A DNA stretch of 64,000 nt. Origin: Dyella sp. BiH032. Its GTDB lineage: Bacteria; Pseudomonadota; Gammaproteobacteria; Xanthomonadales; Rhodanobacteraceae. Within the stretch, counting starts at the first letter, position 1, and each line of letters opens with the position of its first letter. The notes under the pieces are model-generated. The model saw only the letters and a program-made list of their open reading frames with translations, made no database searches and had not been told where the DNA came from. Made by a program: the position numbers and the translations under genes. The stretch is from NCBI RefSeq assembly GCF_031954525.1, contig NZ_CP134868.1, positions 62,001-126,000 on the forward strand, written 5' to 3'. Shown piece by piece: positions 43,243 to 50,563 of this stretch.

Positions 43243-44583
43243 ATGACCAAGTTGCGCTTACACGACCGCTCTCACATCCTCGGCGACATCGAGTCCGCAC
43301 TGGCGGCCGCGCTCGTCCGATGCTTTGGCAATCATCCGTCTCCCAGCGAGACGGATCGTCAGCGTGCGACCAAGGGCCTGATGGACCTTCGAGACCAGCA
43401 GCACTGGATCGCGTGCGGGTGCCGCCCATCGGAGGTGGACCCACCTCCGCTCATGGCGCCACGTCTGCGCGATGGGCAGATCCACATCTGGCGACACGGC
43501 GCGACGCCGCACGCCGAAGCCTGTCCGTTCTGGGTGGAGATCACCGAGTCGGAGCGTCCCGCATCCGACGGCGTCGACGGAGTCATGAAACCCTGGCAAG
43601 GCCGCTGGCTCCTGCTCAACCAGGTGGCGCAGGATGTCTCCCAAAGCGCTCCTGCTGCGCCTTCCCAGGCGCCTCGCAGTCCCGCGTCCAATGTGCCTGC
43701 GATCGCGCGCCTCCTCTTCACGGCGCTGACGGACGTGGGCTACACCACGGTGCTGCCCTCCGACGTCATCACCCGCAAGGGCCATCACGCCCAGAGCAAG
43801 ACGAAGAACGCCTACGCGGGACTCGACGCTCTGCTCGACCAGGCCGTGGCACCCAGGCTGAAGCTACGCGACGTGGGCTGCACGTTCCTGCCGGGGCTCT
43901 CGAAGCTCATGCAGAACATGCCGGCGATCTCGGGACGCTTTCCGAGCGGGACGCGCCCGCAAGGTCTGTTCGTCGGCATCGTGCACGAGATCGAAAAGGT
44001 CAGTCCCAACGAGACTCAACTCCTGTGGCGTGGAACGAGCGAGGATCGGGTGGCCACGGTGAATGTGCGTGGCGACGTGAAGCGCCCCGGCTACACCAAG
44101 GGGAACGCGGGACCGTTCTGGGTGATCGCCCAGATTGCGCAGCCGCGCGGTGAGAAGGCCTTCAGCCTGGTCAACGCCTATGCGCACCCTTGCCTGAGCA
44201 AATCCGTTCTCCTTGCCGTCGATAGTGGACTGGAAAGGGAAACCGCCGAGATCCTCCTTTCGCAGCTGACCTACTGGGTGAAGCCGGACACCTTCAACGT
44301 CGAGGTCCAGCTGCAGAAACCGCTTTTCCCCGAGGTGCTCCCCGACGGCACGAGTTGCCATCCCGACTTCGTGCTCTGGCTGCCGCGCGGTAAGCGCATC
44401 ATCGTGGAGACTATGGGCCTCGATAAGGACCCAGACTACCTGGCGTCCAAGGCGATTACCCACCCGCGCATGAAGTCGCTGCCGGGCGTTGTCGGACTGG
44501 TGGAGCATCACCCAAACGATGATCCGAACCAACTCCGCCGGCTTCTCACAGCGGCCGTTGCCGGCGCCCTACGTTCCAGTTGA
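43243..44583 (+). CDS. DUF1173-like protein with C-terminal nuclease-type motif
   Basis: 446 residues; the start at 43243 (MTKLRLHDRSHI) follows the terminator. The N-terminal part contains CGCRPSEVDPPPL and later HAEACPFW, which fits the Cys/His-rich start I recall for DUF1173. The C-terminal part reads CHPDFVLWLPRGKRIIVETMG then DPDYLASKAI, a PD...ET pattern like a PD-(D/E)XK fold. A DNA-linked function is likely but unproven. Assignment to DUF1173 rests on recalled motifs. Confidence 0.5.
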   Translation: MTKLRLHDRSHILGDIESALAAALVRCFGNHPSPSETDRQRATKGLMDLRDQQHWIACGCRPSEVDPPPLMAPRLRDGQIHIWRHGATPHAEACPFWVEITESERPASDGVDGVMKPWQGRWLLLNQVAQDVSQSAPAAPSQAPRSPASNVPAIARLLFTALTDVGYTTVLPSDVITRKGHHAQSKTKNAYAGLDALLDQAVAPRLKLRDVGCTFLPGLSKLMQNMPAISGRFPSGTRPQGLFVGIVHEIEKVSPNETQLLWRGTSEDRVATVNVRGDVKRPGYTKGNAGPFWVIAQIAQPRGEKAFSLVNAYAHPCLSKSVLLAVDSGLERETAEILLSQLTYWVKPDTFNVEVQLQKPLFPEVLPDGTSCHPDFVLWLPRGKRIIVETMGLDKDPDYLASKAITHPRMKSLPGVVGLVEHHPNDDPNQLRRLLTAAVAGALRSS

Positions 44584-44608
44584 CACAGAAATGCGCGGTC
44601 GCTACGGT
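44580..44608 (+). promoter_or_regulatory. Sigma70-type promoter of the second homologous leader
   Basis: TTGACA (44580-44585), overlapping the stop codon of the upstream gene, 17-base spacer, TACGGT (44603-44608). Element C2 starts about 33 bases downstream. The -35 is perfect, the -10 is weak. Confidence 0.5.
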
Positions 44609-44930
44609 TCAACACACGGCGTAGCGCCGATGAATTTCCCGAGTGTGTGTTCACACCACTCAAGGTGACGAGGCCCGCCTGAACGGCCGCTTCTGTCCTC
44701 GAGACAGATCCCCAGAATGGATTCCCATTCGATCTTCTTCCAGTGATCTCTGATCACCCCTAAGCAGTCCGGCATTCCGCTGGGCTTCTCATCCTTTCTC
44801 CCGCCGGGAACGCATACGCCTTCCCGTCGGGATCGGTCGTGTTCGTTTTCTGGCGGGTGTCATACCTCCCCGCCGTGCCACGGGGAGCGCTCTTCTTGCA
44901 CCCGATCGGCACATCGGGAAGGAAACGCAC
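44584..44930 (+). other. 347-base structured leader (L2), homologous to the 38.6-39.4 kb leader
   Basis: No ORF is supported. It holds a promoter (44580-44608), element C2 (44641-44708), hairpin CGGGAA/TTCCCG (about 44806-44827), hairpin GGCGGG/CCCGCC (44852-44874) and hairpin GTGCC-A-CGGG...CCCG-ATC-GGCAC (44875-44912). The last keeps the stems of L1 and differs in the loops. GGAAGGA then serves the ATG at 44931. Confidence 0.5.
44641..44708 (+). ncRNA. Leader RNA element C, copy 2
   Basis: GAGTG/CACTC hairpin, GTGACGAGGCCC (44665-44676), GGCC/GGCC pairing, then TCTGTC-CTCGA-GACAGA. Same order as copy 1 with different bases in the stems. Confidence 0.5.
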
Positions 44931-45170
44931 ATGTCCATCAATCTCGACTTCGATCTTGCTTCGTTCCAGTCCATGGACCAGGACGACTTGCTCCAGCGCC
45001 GCGCCGGCCTGGAAGAAGTGATCACCGTCCTCCGTGGCGAAACTCCGTCGTACCGTGAGGCAGCTCACCTCCTCGATAAAGCCGAGGAGGAACTGGTCCG
45101 TCGCGCTGCGTACGGAAAGTACAAGCCGCGCAGCAAATCGAACCGTTCCTCGACGCTCTCCCAGAGCTGA
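44931..45170 (+). CDS. Small hypothetical helical protein
   Basis: 79 residues (MSINLDFDLASFQSMDQDDL) with an amphipathic, Leu/Glu-rich middle (LLQRRAGLEEVITVLRGE, then AHLLDKAEEELVRRAAYGK). The tail is basic and serine-rich. It is likely a small two-helix protein. No family is recognised. It has a strong ribosome-binding site (GGAAGGA) and a structured leader homologous to that of the 39384 gene, so the two may be co-regulated although the proteins are unrelated. Confidence 0.55.
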   Translation: MSINLDFDLASFQSMDQDDLLQRRAGLEEVITVLRGETPSYREAAHLLDKAEEELVRRAAYGKYKPRSKSNRSSTLSQS

Positions 45171-45172
45171 TA

Positions 45173-45228
45173 GGCGACCACTACCACCCCTGACGGGAAA
45201 CCCTTCCCGTCGGGAGGGGACCGTCGCC
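45173..45228 (+). promoter_or_regulatory. Long composite hairpin directly before the ribosome-binding site
   Basis: GGCGAC (45173-45178) pairs with GTCGCC (45223-45228), CCCC (45187-45190) with GGGG (45216-45219), and GACGGGAA (45192-45199) with TTCCCGTC (45204-45211), loop ACCC. This is 18 pairs in one stem. TGAGGA follows at 45229, then ATG at 45242. Confidence 0.7.
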
Positions 45229-45241
45229 TGAGGAATGCACC

Positions 45242-45529
45242 ATGAAAGACATCAACCGACGTCCTGTGCGTCAGCAAGAGCTGTGGGACGAAGGCGCCAT
45301 CAGCCGCAAACTGGCGGAGGCGCTAATCAAGGTGATCTTCGGAGATCACGACGACGTCAAGAAGGGCATCGAGATCCTGATCGACGTGGCCACCAGTGAC
45401 ATCCGCATGGCCAAGCGCATCATGCTGATCATGGAAGGGTCACCGAAGATCATGGCCGCATGCCCTGAGCTCTACGAGAAATGCAAAGTCCAAGTTCAAC
45501 CGGGCCTAACAAGTTCCCGTAAGCAGTGA
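45242..45529 (+). CDS. Small hypothetical protein
   Basis: 95 residues (MKDINRRPVRQQELWDEGAI), mixed helix, with an acidic/basic alternation (GDHDDVKKGIEILIDVATSD) and Met-rich helix (MAKRIMLIMEGSPKIMA). The ribosome-binding site is TGAGGA right after a long hairpin. No family is recognised. Its 3' end overlaps a probable minus-strand gene by 24 bases. Confidence 0.55.
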   Translation: MKDINRRPVRQQELWDEGAISRKLAEALIKVIFGDHDDVKKGIEILIDVATSDIRMAKRIMLIMEGSPKIMAACPELYEKCKVQVQPGLTSSRKQ

Positions 45530-45742
45530 TTCGTTGGCTTCGGAGACGAACTGTTCGAGTAGACCGAGTGCGATGGCGTGGTCGACCCGCAGCTCAGGCG
45601 AAAGCCTGCTGCGGGCCTCCACCAAACACTCGTTAAGTTCGAGAGCGGTGGTTGCTTGGCCAATCCATGGCCGAGCGAACGCCTTCACGATCCGCCATTC
45701 GGCGTCGTCGAGGTGAATGCGTCCGTTGTTCAGACGTTCCAA
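45506..45742 (-). CDS. Probable 78-residue protein encoded on the opposite strand
   Basis: The minus-strand frame is open to 46189, but only the first 240 bases read like a protein: MERLNNGRIHLDDAEWRIV, KAFARPWIGQATTALELNE, ARSRLSPELRVDHAIALGLL. A TTG at 45742 has GGAGG nine bases upstream. No family is recognised. It fills most of a 324-base gap between plus-strand genes and overlaps the end of the 45242 gene, so mutual antisense interference is possible. Confidence 0.45.
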   Translation of the reverse strand: MERLNNGRIHLDDAEWRIVKAFARPWIGQATTALELNECLVEARSRLSPELRVDHAIALGLLEQFVSEANESLLTGTC

Positions 45743-45853
45743 GGTTGTTTGCCTCCATGCGGGGCAGAGGAGCCTACCCGCCGCATCACCTTCCCACAAG
45801 CGTTGTCCGGTGTCGACACGACGTCGCACCCGGCTTCGCGAAGGAGACTTAAG

Positions 45854-46147
45854 ATGCACACCACCACCTACAAGCATGGTCACTGGATCACCACCAGTGA
45901 CGGCAAATGGGAGGTAACCACCGAGACCACCCTGAAGCCTATCTCGGGCAGCGAGCAAACCATCGCCACCTACATGGCCGTGGTCGCCCGCGAGAAGGGG
46001 CGCGCGTCGTTCGACCCTGCGTACACCCATGGGCCATATGGCTCCGACACCGAAGCACTGCATCACGCGGAGGCTGCCGTTCACAACTGGATGGCCTTCT
46101 ACGATGAACAGGCCGGTATCCCTGAGGAAATGCCAGTCTGCGAATGA
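45854..46147 (+). CDS. Small hypothetical protein
   Basis: 97 residues (MHTTTYKHGHWITTSDGKWE) with AAGGAGA eight bases upstream. The N-terminal half is beta-rich with His, Thr and Trp, followed by a helix with His and Trp (ALHHAEAAVHNWMAFYDEQ). I recognise no family. The following gene is separated by a hairpin terminator at 46178. Confidence 0.55.
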   Translation: MHTTTYKHGHWITTSDGKWEVTTETTLKPISGSEQTIATYMAVVAREKGRASFDPAYTHGPYGSDTEALHHAEAAVHNWMAFYDEQAGIPEEMPVCE

Positions 46148-46177
46148 CCTGGCCACCTCCTTTTGCCTTCTTGGCAC

Positions 46178-46200
46178 ACCTCTCGTCACGAGAGGTTTTC
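46178..46200 (+). terminator. Intrinsic terminator or attenuator
   Basis: ACCTCTC (46178-46184) pairs with GAGAGGT (46190-46196), loop GTCAC, followed by TTTC. A second hairpin, GAGGGC-TTCAC-GCCCTC (46300-46316), lies further down the same leader, before the gene at 46357. Confidence 0.65.
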
Positions 46201-46356
46201 CTGACCGGTCTGCGCGCCGGGCCCGTCAGGAAGACCTTTCACCACCTGCATTGCAGGTAGCCATCTCCGGGGCTCACAGCCGGATTCACCCACCCGCCCG
46301 AGGGCTTCACGCCCTCCGGTGCGAAGTCCAACGGTCATTAACCTGAGGACGTACCC

Positions 46357-47004
46357 ATGATCTCCATTGAACGCAGCACCGTGGTCCTGAAATTCGACCT
46401 GCTGCCCGCTAAATCGACTATCGAGAAGTACTGGCCGTATCACGCCGAGTCCATTGGCTATGGCGACAACGTGGTCTACCTGACCTTCTCCAAGATCGAG
46501 TCCAACGGACAATCACGTTGGGAGTTCCGAGCTGCCGGTAGTGACAGTCACCAGATCCGACATGCCTGCTATCGGAGCGTGGGTACGGTTCGCGGACACC
46601 TACGCGTGGGCAATGGCGAGTCCGGTGAGGTCATCAAGCCGGAGGACTACATTCCTATGCACCGCAAGCTTCTTGCAGACGCCATCCAAGGTCAGGCGGC
46701 GTTGGATCTCATCCAACCCCTGACCATGGACGTGTTCTACAGGGACGAGTTCGTTCGCGACTCGGAGCGCACACGCGAATGGCTCAGCCACCGCGGTGCG
46801 AAGCCGGAATGCGACGAGTTCAACAAGAGTCACTGGGCAGCGGTGATCCCTAAGCTAAGCGACGACCGTGAGGACCTACTCGCGGACGTGGTAGGCCTGG
46901 CGGTGCTGTCCCAGTACCAGAACTTCTCTGCCATCGTCCACGCCGAGTTTGCCGCACGTTTGGACGCGGCCAATCCGTCCCCGACAATGGCTCAGTTGTT
47001 CTAA
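46357..47004 (+). CDS. Hypothetical protein, paralogue of the 47091 gene
   Basis: 215 residues. The ribosome-binding site TGAGGA is nine bases upstream. The order YLTFSKIES...ACYRSVGTV...GEVIKPEDYIPMHRKLLADA matches the 47091 protein (YLAIVES...SWGLRAFGSV...GYVSAESYIKRYRRLLQRP), so the two are distant paralogues of one beta-then-helix fold. No known family is recognised. Both are preceded by hairpin leaders. Confidence 0.6.
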   Translation: MISIERSTVVLKFDLLPAKSTIEKYWPYHAESIGYGDNVVYLTFSKIESNGQSRWEFRAAGSDSHQIRHACYRSVGTVRGHLRVGNGESGEVIKPEDYIPMHRKLLADAIQGQAALDLIQPLTMDVFYRDEFVRDSERTREWLSHRGAKPECDEFNKSHWAAVIPKLSDDREDLLADVVGLAVLSQYQNFSAIVHAEFAARLDAANPSPTMAQLF

Positions 47005-47024
47005 CAACCCTGCAATTTAACCAA

Positions 47025-47053
47025 CCCTCCGCGGGCACGAACTCCCGCTAGGG
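47025..47053 (+). promoter_or_regulatory. Leader hairpin before the 47091 gene
   Basis: CCCT (47025-47028) pairs with AGGG (47050-47053) and GCGGG (47031-47035) with CCCGC (47044-47048), loop CACGAACT. The ribosome-binding site GAGGAG lies 24 bases further on. Confidence 0.4.
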
Positions 47054-47090
47054 GGCGTGCGCGCGGATTTCTCATCGAGGAGTCTTCACT

Positions 47091-47753
47091 GTGAGCATTC
47101 ACATCGAATACAAGCACGTCGCCCTGTCACTCGACATGAGCGCACTTCAGAGCACCGCCGGTATCACGGTCCCGGCTGGCATCCGCGATCACCTGTACCT
47201 CGCGATTGTCGAATCGGGCGATTCCAACTGCACGACGATGAAGCGGGGCACGGACGGTCGTACTCGTGAGGTTCGTGCGCGATCCTGGGGCCTTAGGGCC
47301 TTCGGCAGCGTGGACGACATCATCGAGCAGATCACCAAGGCATCGTGGGATGCCGAAGGCGGCATGATCCACATCGGCAACATGGGAAGCAGCGGATACG
47401 TGTCGGCAGAAAGCTACATCAAGCGCTACCGCCGCCTGTTGCAACGCCCTGTCGCTCACTACGACGCACTGGTGCCGCTGATGCATTCGCTGCTGACACT
47501 GTACGGCGCAGAGGAGGCTATCGCGGGCTCGGAGTACTTCTCCCAGCTCAAGCGGGAACGTGTCCTCACCCCGTGCGCCTACGGCGGCTACAGCGTCCGT
47601 CTGACGCCGCAGGACGACGAATGCGTTTCGATCCTGTGTCACCTGGCCATGGCGTACCAGCTCTGGAAGGACCATCCGAAGATCTGGGTTGGCTTCGAAG
47701 GTCTTGGTTACATGGAGGGATTCCTCTCCAACCACTACCGTCGGGCTGCCTGA
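47091..47753 (+). CDS. Hypothetical protein, paralogue of the 46357 gene
   Basis: 220 residues from a GTG with GAGGAG eight bases upstream. An N-terminal beta region (IEYKHVALSLDMSALQ) is followed by the segment shared with the 46357 protein (SAESYIKRYRRLLQRP) and a C-terminal helical end (LCHLAMAYQLWKDHPKIW). No family is recognised. A 12-pair hairpin (47768-47795) follows the stop codon. Confidence 0.6.
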   Translation: MSIHIEYKHVALSLDMSALQSTAGITVPAGIRDHLYLAIVESGDSNCTTMKRGTDGRTREVRARSWGLRAFGSVDDIIEQITKASWDAEGGMIHIGNMGSSGYVSAESYIKRYRRLLQRPVAHYDALVPLMHSLLTLYGAEEAIAGSEYFSQLKRERVLTPCAYGGYSVRLTPQDDECVSILCHLAMAYQLWKDHPKIWVGFEGLGYMEGFLSNHYRRAA

Positions 47754-47767
47754 TCCACCACCACATC

Positions 47768-47795
47768 GCCCGGCGTCGTGTCTACGACGCCGGGC
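47768..47795. terminator. Twelve-pair perfect hairpin between convergent genes
   Basis: GCCCGGCGTCGT (47768-47779), loop GTCT, ACGACGCCGGGC (47784-47795). It lies 15 bases after the plus-strand stop and 72 bases before the minus-strand stop at 47867. There is no T-tract, so it may act as a bidirectional barrier or RNA-stabilising end. Confidence 0.6.
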
Positions 47796-47866
47796 ACTCA
47801 CCGATCTACCAGTGCCGAGCTGACCTCCGTCCGGGGCCAGCTCGCCACTTCTCTTTCTTTGGACCC

Positions 47867-48256
47867 CTATTCCTTCCCTGGTGCCCGCGGGCGCCCAGGG
47901 ACGCCGTACAGCGCGTCCAAGATGACGTCCTGTTCGAGATTCAGCTCCGGCAGTTCCGCGAGGGGAGGGAGCATCCGCGACTGTCCGGTCGGCATGAAGC
48001 AATTCTTGCCCGAGCGATGAAAGGCCGTACCCCCACTGCTGCCCGCTCGCGAGAGCACGACGCGCCGCTGCTTGCCGACATTGACTGCCTCGACCCGCGC
48101 GAGCCTGTAGTGAGTTATGCCCCCATGGGTGCTCAGAATCGTCATGACCTCACCAACGTCAAGCGGCTTCTCGATGATGTACTCCTTAACCTTCTCTTCG
48201 GTCCAGCCAAAGAGAGGGAATCCCTCGGGAGCAGGGATCGTTACGTGACGCGGCAT
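47867..48256 (-). CDS. Small hypothetical protein on the minus strand
   Basis: 129 residues (MPRHVTIPAPEGFPLFGWTE) with GGAGG nine bases upstream on the minus strand. The first 75 residues read as a compact beta/helix fold (EVMTILSTHGGITHYRLARV), then a Pro/Leu-rich end. No family is recognised. It is one of only two minus-strand genes in the module and is divergent from the 48549 gene, so the region between them should hold two promoters. Confidence 0.6.
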   Translation of the reverse strand: MPRHVTIPAPEGFPLFGWTEEKVKEYIIEKPLDVGEVMTILSTHGGITHYRLARVEAVNVGKQRRVVLSRAGSSGGTAFHRSGKNCFMPTGQSRMLPPLAELPELNLEQDVILDALYGVPGRPRAPGKE

Positions 48257-48383
48257 GTTTTCTGTTCCTCCGTGAAGGGCAACTGTTGAGCATAGCGGCC
48301 GTTTGGCTGCCGTCTAAACGGGACACGTGATCCATTGCCGACACGACCTCCCTGTGGTAATAATTTGCACACCGGGCAACCCT

Positions 48384-48538
48384 CCTCTGGCTGCTTCGGT
48401 TCGTTTTCTACCTGCCTCGCAGGTGATACCCCCGCTGAGGGTCACAGTCAGCACGTTGGAATCCTTCCAACGTAACCCCACCCGGCCGGGCTGAGTTCCC
48501 GCTCCGGGACTCCTCTCGGCCGTTCTTGCAGCCAGAGG
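48384..48538 (+). promoter_or_regulatory. Long-range pairing that hides the ribosome-binding site of the 48549 gene
   Basis: CCTCTGGCTGC (48384-48394) is the exact complement of GCAGCCAGAGG (48528-48538), 11 pairs. The second arm overlaps the ribosome-binding site AGAGGAG (48534-48540). Between them lie CGTTGGAA-TCC-TTCCAACG and several GC hairpins. Together this is a 155-base closed leader domain. Confidence 0.6.
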
Positions 48539-48548
48539 AGATCCACCC

Positions 48549-49400
48549 ATGTTTAAGTTCGCGACCCACGTGGTTGCGCGGCTTCGCACGCCCGTTCTCG
48601 TCCGTGCACGCCGCATCGTCGCCGCTCATCGTCTGGAAGAAACCCCGACCGAGCAGCACCGCATCGAAGTCCATCAGCTCCTATTGTTCGCCAGCGAAGG
48701 CGGCAAACAGAAGCGCCAACGCAAGGCAGCTCCGAAGCAGCGTCGCATTAAGGGAAAGCAGTACAGCCTGAAACTGAAGTGCCGCGCCACGCCTCGGAAG
48801 ATCGCCTACCGTCCACACGCGACCAAGGAAGAATCCAGCAACGCGCTCGACTGGAGTGAGCAGGGCATGTACCGCCTGCATTCGATTCTGCTCAAGGAAT
48901 CGATGGAATCGCTCAAGGCCATGTGTGAGAAGAAGTCCACTCGCGCTGCTGAAATCATCGCCTGGATGTTTCGCAACGAACCTGGTGCCACGTTCTCGTT
49001 CGAGGAGTGCTGCCGGCTGTTCAACATGGAGATGAAGGATCCCGATTCGGGCGAATTCATCGACGTTGGCCAGCAGGACCCGGACATCCTTCGTAGCATG
49101 GCCAAGCGCTGGATCGCCAACGCGTACGGAGCAGAACTGCCCCACGCACAGGTGCTCCGCGAAGCCATCCTGGCCGCCGAATCTGGTGACCACGACGCAA
49201 TCGAATGGATCCTCTCCGATCAGCAGACCCCGCTGTCGTTCGTCGAATGTGCCGATGCCCTTGGCTTCGACCCAGAAGACGCCCGCACGGAAGTCCGCTT
49301 GCCGCAACCTCAGCTCAACGTCGATCCGCTCGACTCGGGCATCCAACGCATCATCGACCGCGTGTTCGGTCACCCATCGCGGGCAGCACTCGCTGCCTGA
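48549..49400 (+). CDS. Hypothetical protein with basic N-terminus
   Basis: 283 residues. Residues 1-75 are strongly basic (Lys/Arg clusters such as KQKRQRKAAPKQRRIKGK), a possible nucleic-acid-binding part. The rest is helical (ESMESLKAMCEKKSTRAAE, then IRDRVFGHPSRAALAA at the end). I recognise no family. The start is set by AGAGGAG eight bases upstream. A role in nucleic-acid handling is only suggested by charge. Confidence 0.55.
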   Translation: MFKFATHVVARLRTPVLVRARRIVAAHRLEETPTEQHRIEVHQLLLFASEGGKQKRQRKAAPKQRRIKGKQYSLKLKCRATPRKIAYRPHATKEESSNALDWSEQGMYRLHSILLKESMESLKAMCEKKSTRAAEIIAWMFRNEPGATFSFEECCRLFNMEMKDPDSGEFIDVGQQDPDILRSMAKRWIANAYGAELPHAQVLREAILAAESGDHDAIEWILSDQQTPLSFVECADALGFDPEDARTEVRLPQPQLNVDPLDSGIQRIIDRVFGHPSRAALAA

Positions 49401-49410
49401 CAACCCCACC

Positions 49411-49464
49411 GGGGAGATCACTCCTCCCCAGGGCGTGATCTCTCCTTTCTAAATCTCTGGAGAG
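49411..49464 (+). promoter_or_regulatory. Alternating leader of the MoxR gene, hiding its ribosome-binding site
   Basis: GAGATCAC (49414-49421) pairs with GTGATCTC (49435-49442). CTCTCC (49440-49445) is complementary to GGAGAG (49459-49464), the ribosome-binding site. Both structures use 49440-49442, so they cannot form fully together. GGGGAG occurs at 49411-49416. Confidence 0.55.
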
Positions 49465-49468
49465 AACT

Positions 49469-50554
49469 ATGTACAACCACGCCCTTGCCAACCTCGCTCT
49501 CTCGCCCGCAGCACTGCAGGCACAGCAGAACGACTTCCCGGAACTTTTCGCCGCCAACACCGAAGGCCGCACGTACCAGATCACGACCAGTGACCTGGGC
49601 ACGCTTGGTATGCCGCAGTACGCCGACCAAGCCTGCTACGTCTACGCTGGCACGAAGGAGCATAAGCACCTCAGTCCCATCAACGACCGCTACGTTTTCG
49701 ATGATCTTGAGCTTGACCGGCTCATCAACATCGTGATGAATCGGGAGTGGGAGCGTCTGCCGTCCCAGCCACGCCGCGGTATCCTTCTTATGGGTCCCAA
49801 AGGCGTCGGCAAGACGACGTACATCCAGCAGCGACTTGCGCGACAGGGCATCCCCTGTCCCAAGATCAGCTGGGGTCCGAGCATGACTGCTGGTGACGCC
49901 CTCTATCAGCGAACGCTGGTCGGCGGTGACATCGTCGCGGAGCCCGGGACGCTGTGGCTGGCTGCCGAAGGTGGCTATCCGTGCTGCATCGAAGAGATCG
50001 ATCTATCCCAGCCAGGCGAACTGGCTGCGTTGAACGAACTCATCGACAACGGCACTTACACCATTCCGGAGTCCGGCGACGTTATCGTGGCTAAGCGAGG
50101 CTTCTGCGTTTTCGCCACCTGCAACTCGCGCTTCATCGAGGATCGGGATGGTGGCTACGCAGGTACCCGTCAGCAGAATGTGTCCGTGCTGGACCGCTTC
50201 TACAAGCACGTGATGGAACACGCGACCCAGGAACGCGAGAAAGACTTCATCCTCTCGATGTTTCCGGACACCGACCCCGACGTGGCAGCGCAGTACGCCA
50301 AGTTCGCCGATCACCTCCGCAAGGCAAAGGGAGATACCGGTTTCGTCGATCAGACCAGCAAGACGCACCGGCTGACGCTTGATTTCGGCCGTCGCAACCT
50401 GATCGATTGGCTGGAAATGGTCGAGATGATGTCCTACCTGGAGAAGCCCGGTTTCAACGTGCCGATGTATGCGTTGAAGCCCGTCTACTCAGCTGTCCTC
50501 AGCGACGCTGAGCAGCAGACCGTCAAGGCGCTCTTCGACCTCGCCACGGGCTAA
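49469..50554 (+). CDS. MoxR/CobS-type AAA+ ATPase
   Basis: 361 residues. Walker A GPKGVGKTT is at 109-117. Walker B is in GYPCCIEEIDL (about 171-180). The remaining AAA+ elements include NELIDNGTYT and a sensor-type FATCNSRFI. The class is MoxR/CobS, which pairs with VWA-domain proteins to remodel partners. The N-terminal 100 residues (SDLGTLGMPQYADQACYVY) resemble those of the CobS-like ATPases found in SXT and IncA/C elements. Downstream lie a DUF3150 gene and a VWA/CobT-like gene, its likely partner. Confidence 0.87.
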   Translation: MYNHALANLALSPAALQAQQNDFPELFAANTEGRTYQITTSDLGTLGMPQYADQACYVYAGTKEHKHLSPINDRYVFDDLELDRLINIVMNREWERLPSQPRRGILLMGPKGVGKTTYIQQRLARQGIPCPKISWGPSMTAGDALYQRTLVGGDIVAEPGTLWLAAEGGYPCCIEEIDLSQPGELAALNELIDNGTYTIPESGDVIVAKRGFCVFATCNSRFIEDRDGGYAGTRQQNVSVLDRFYKHVMEHATQEREKDFILSMFPDTDPDVAAQYAKFADHLRKAKGDTGFVDQTSKTHRLTLDFGRRNLIDWLEMVEMMSYLEKPGFNVPMYALKPVYSAVLSDAEQQTVKALFDLATG

Positions 50555-50563
50555 GGGAACATC

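Noticed and set aside
43320..44153. 277-codon alternative frame inside the DUF1173-like gene
   Set aside because: Arg/Pro/Ala-rich shadow frame with no ribosome-binding site; the 43243 frame has readable motifs.
45743..46189. Longer version of the minus-strand gene at 45506
   Set aside because: Beyond 45743 the translated sequence turns into Arg/Gly-rich shadow of the 45854 gene; only the part from the TTG looks like protein.
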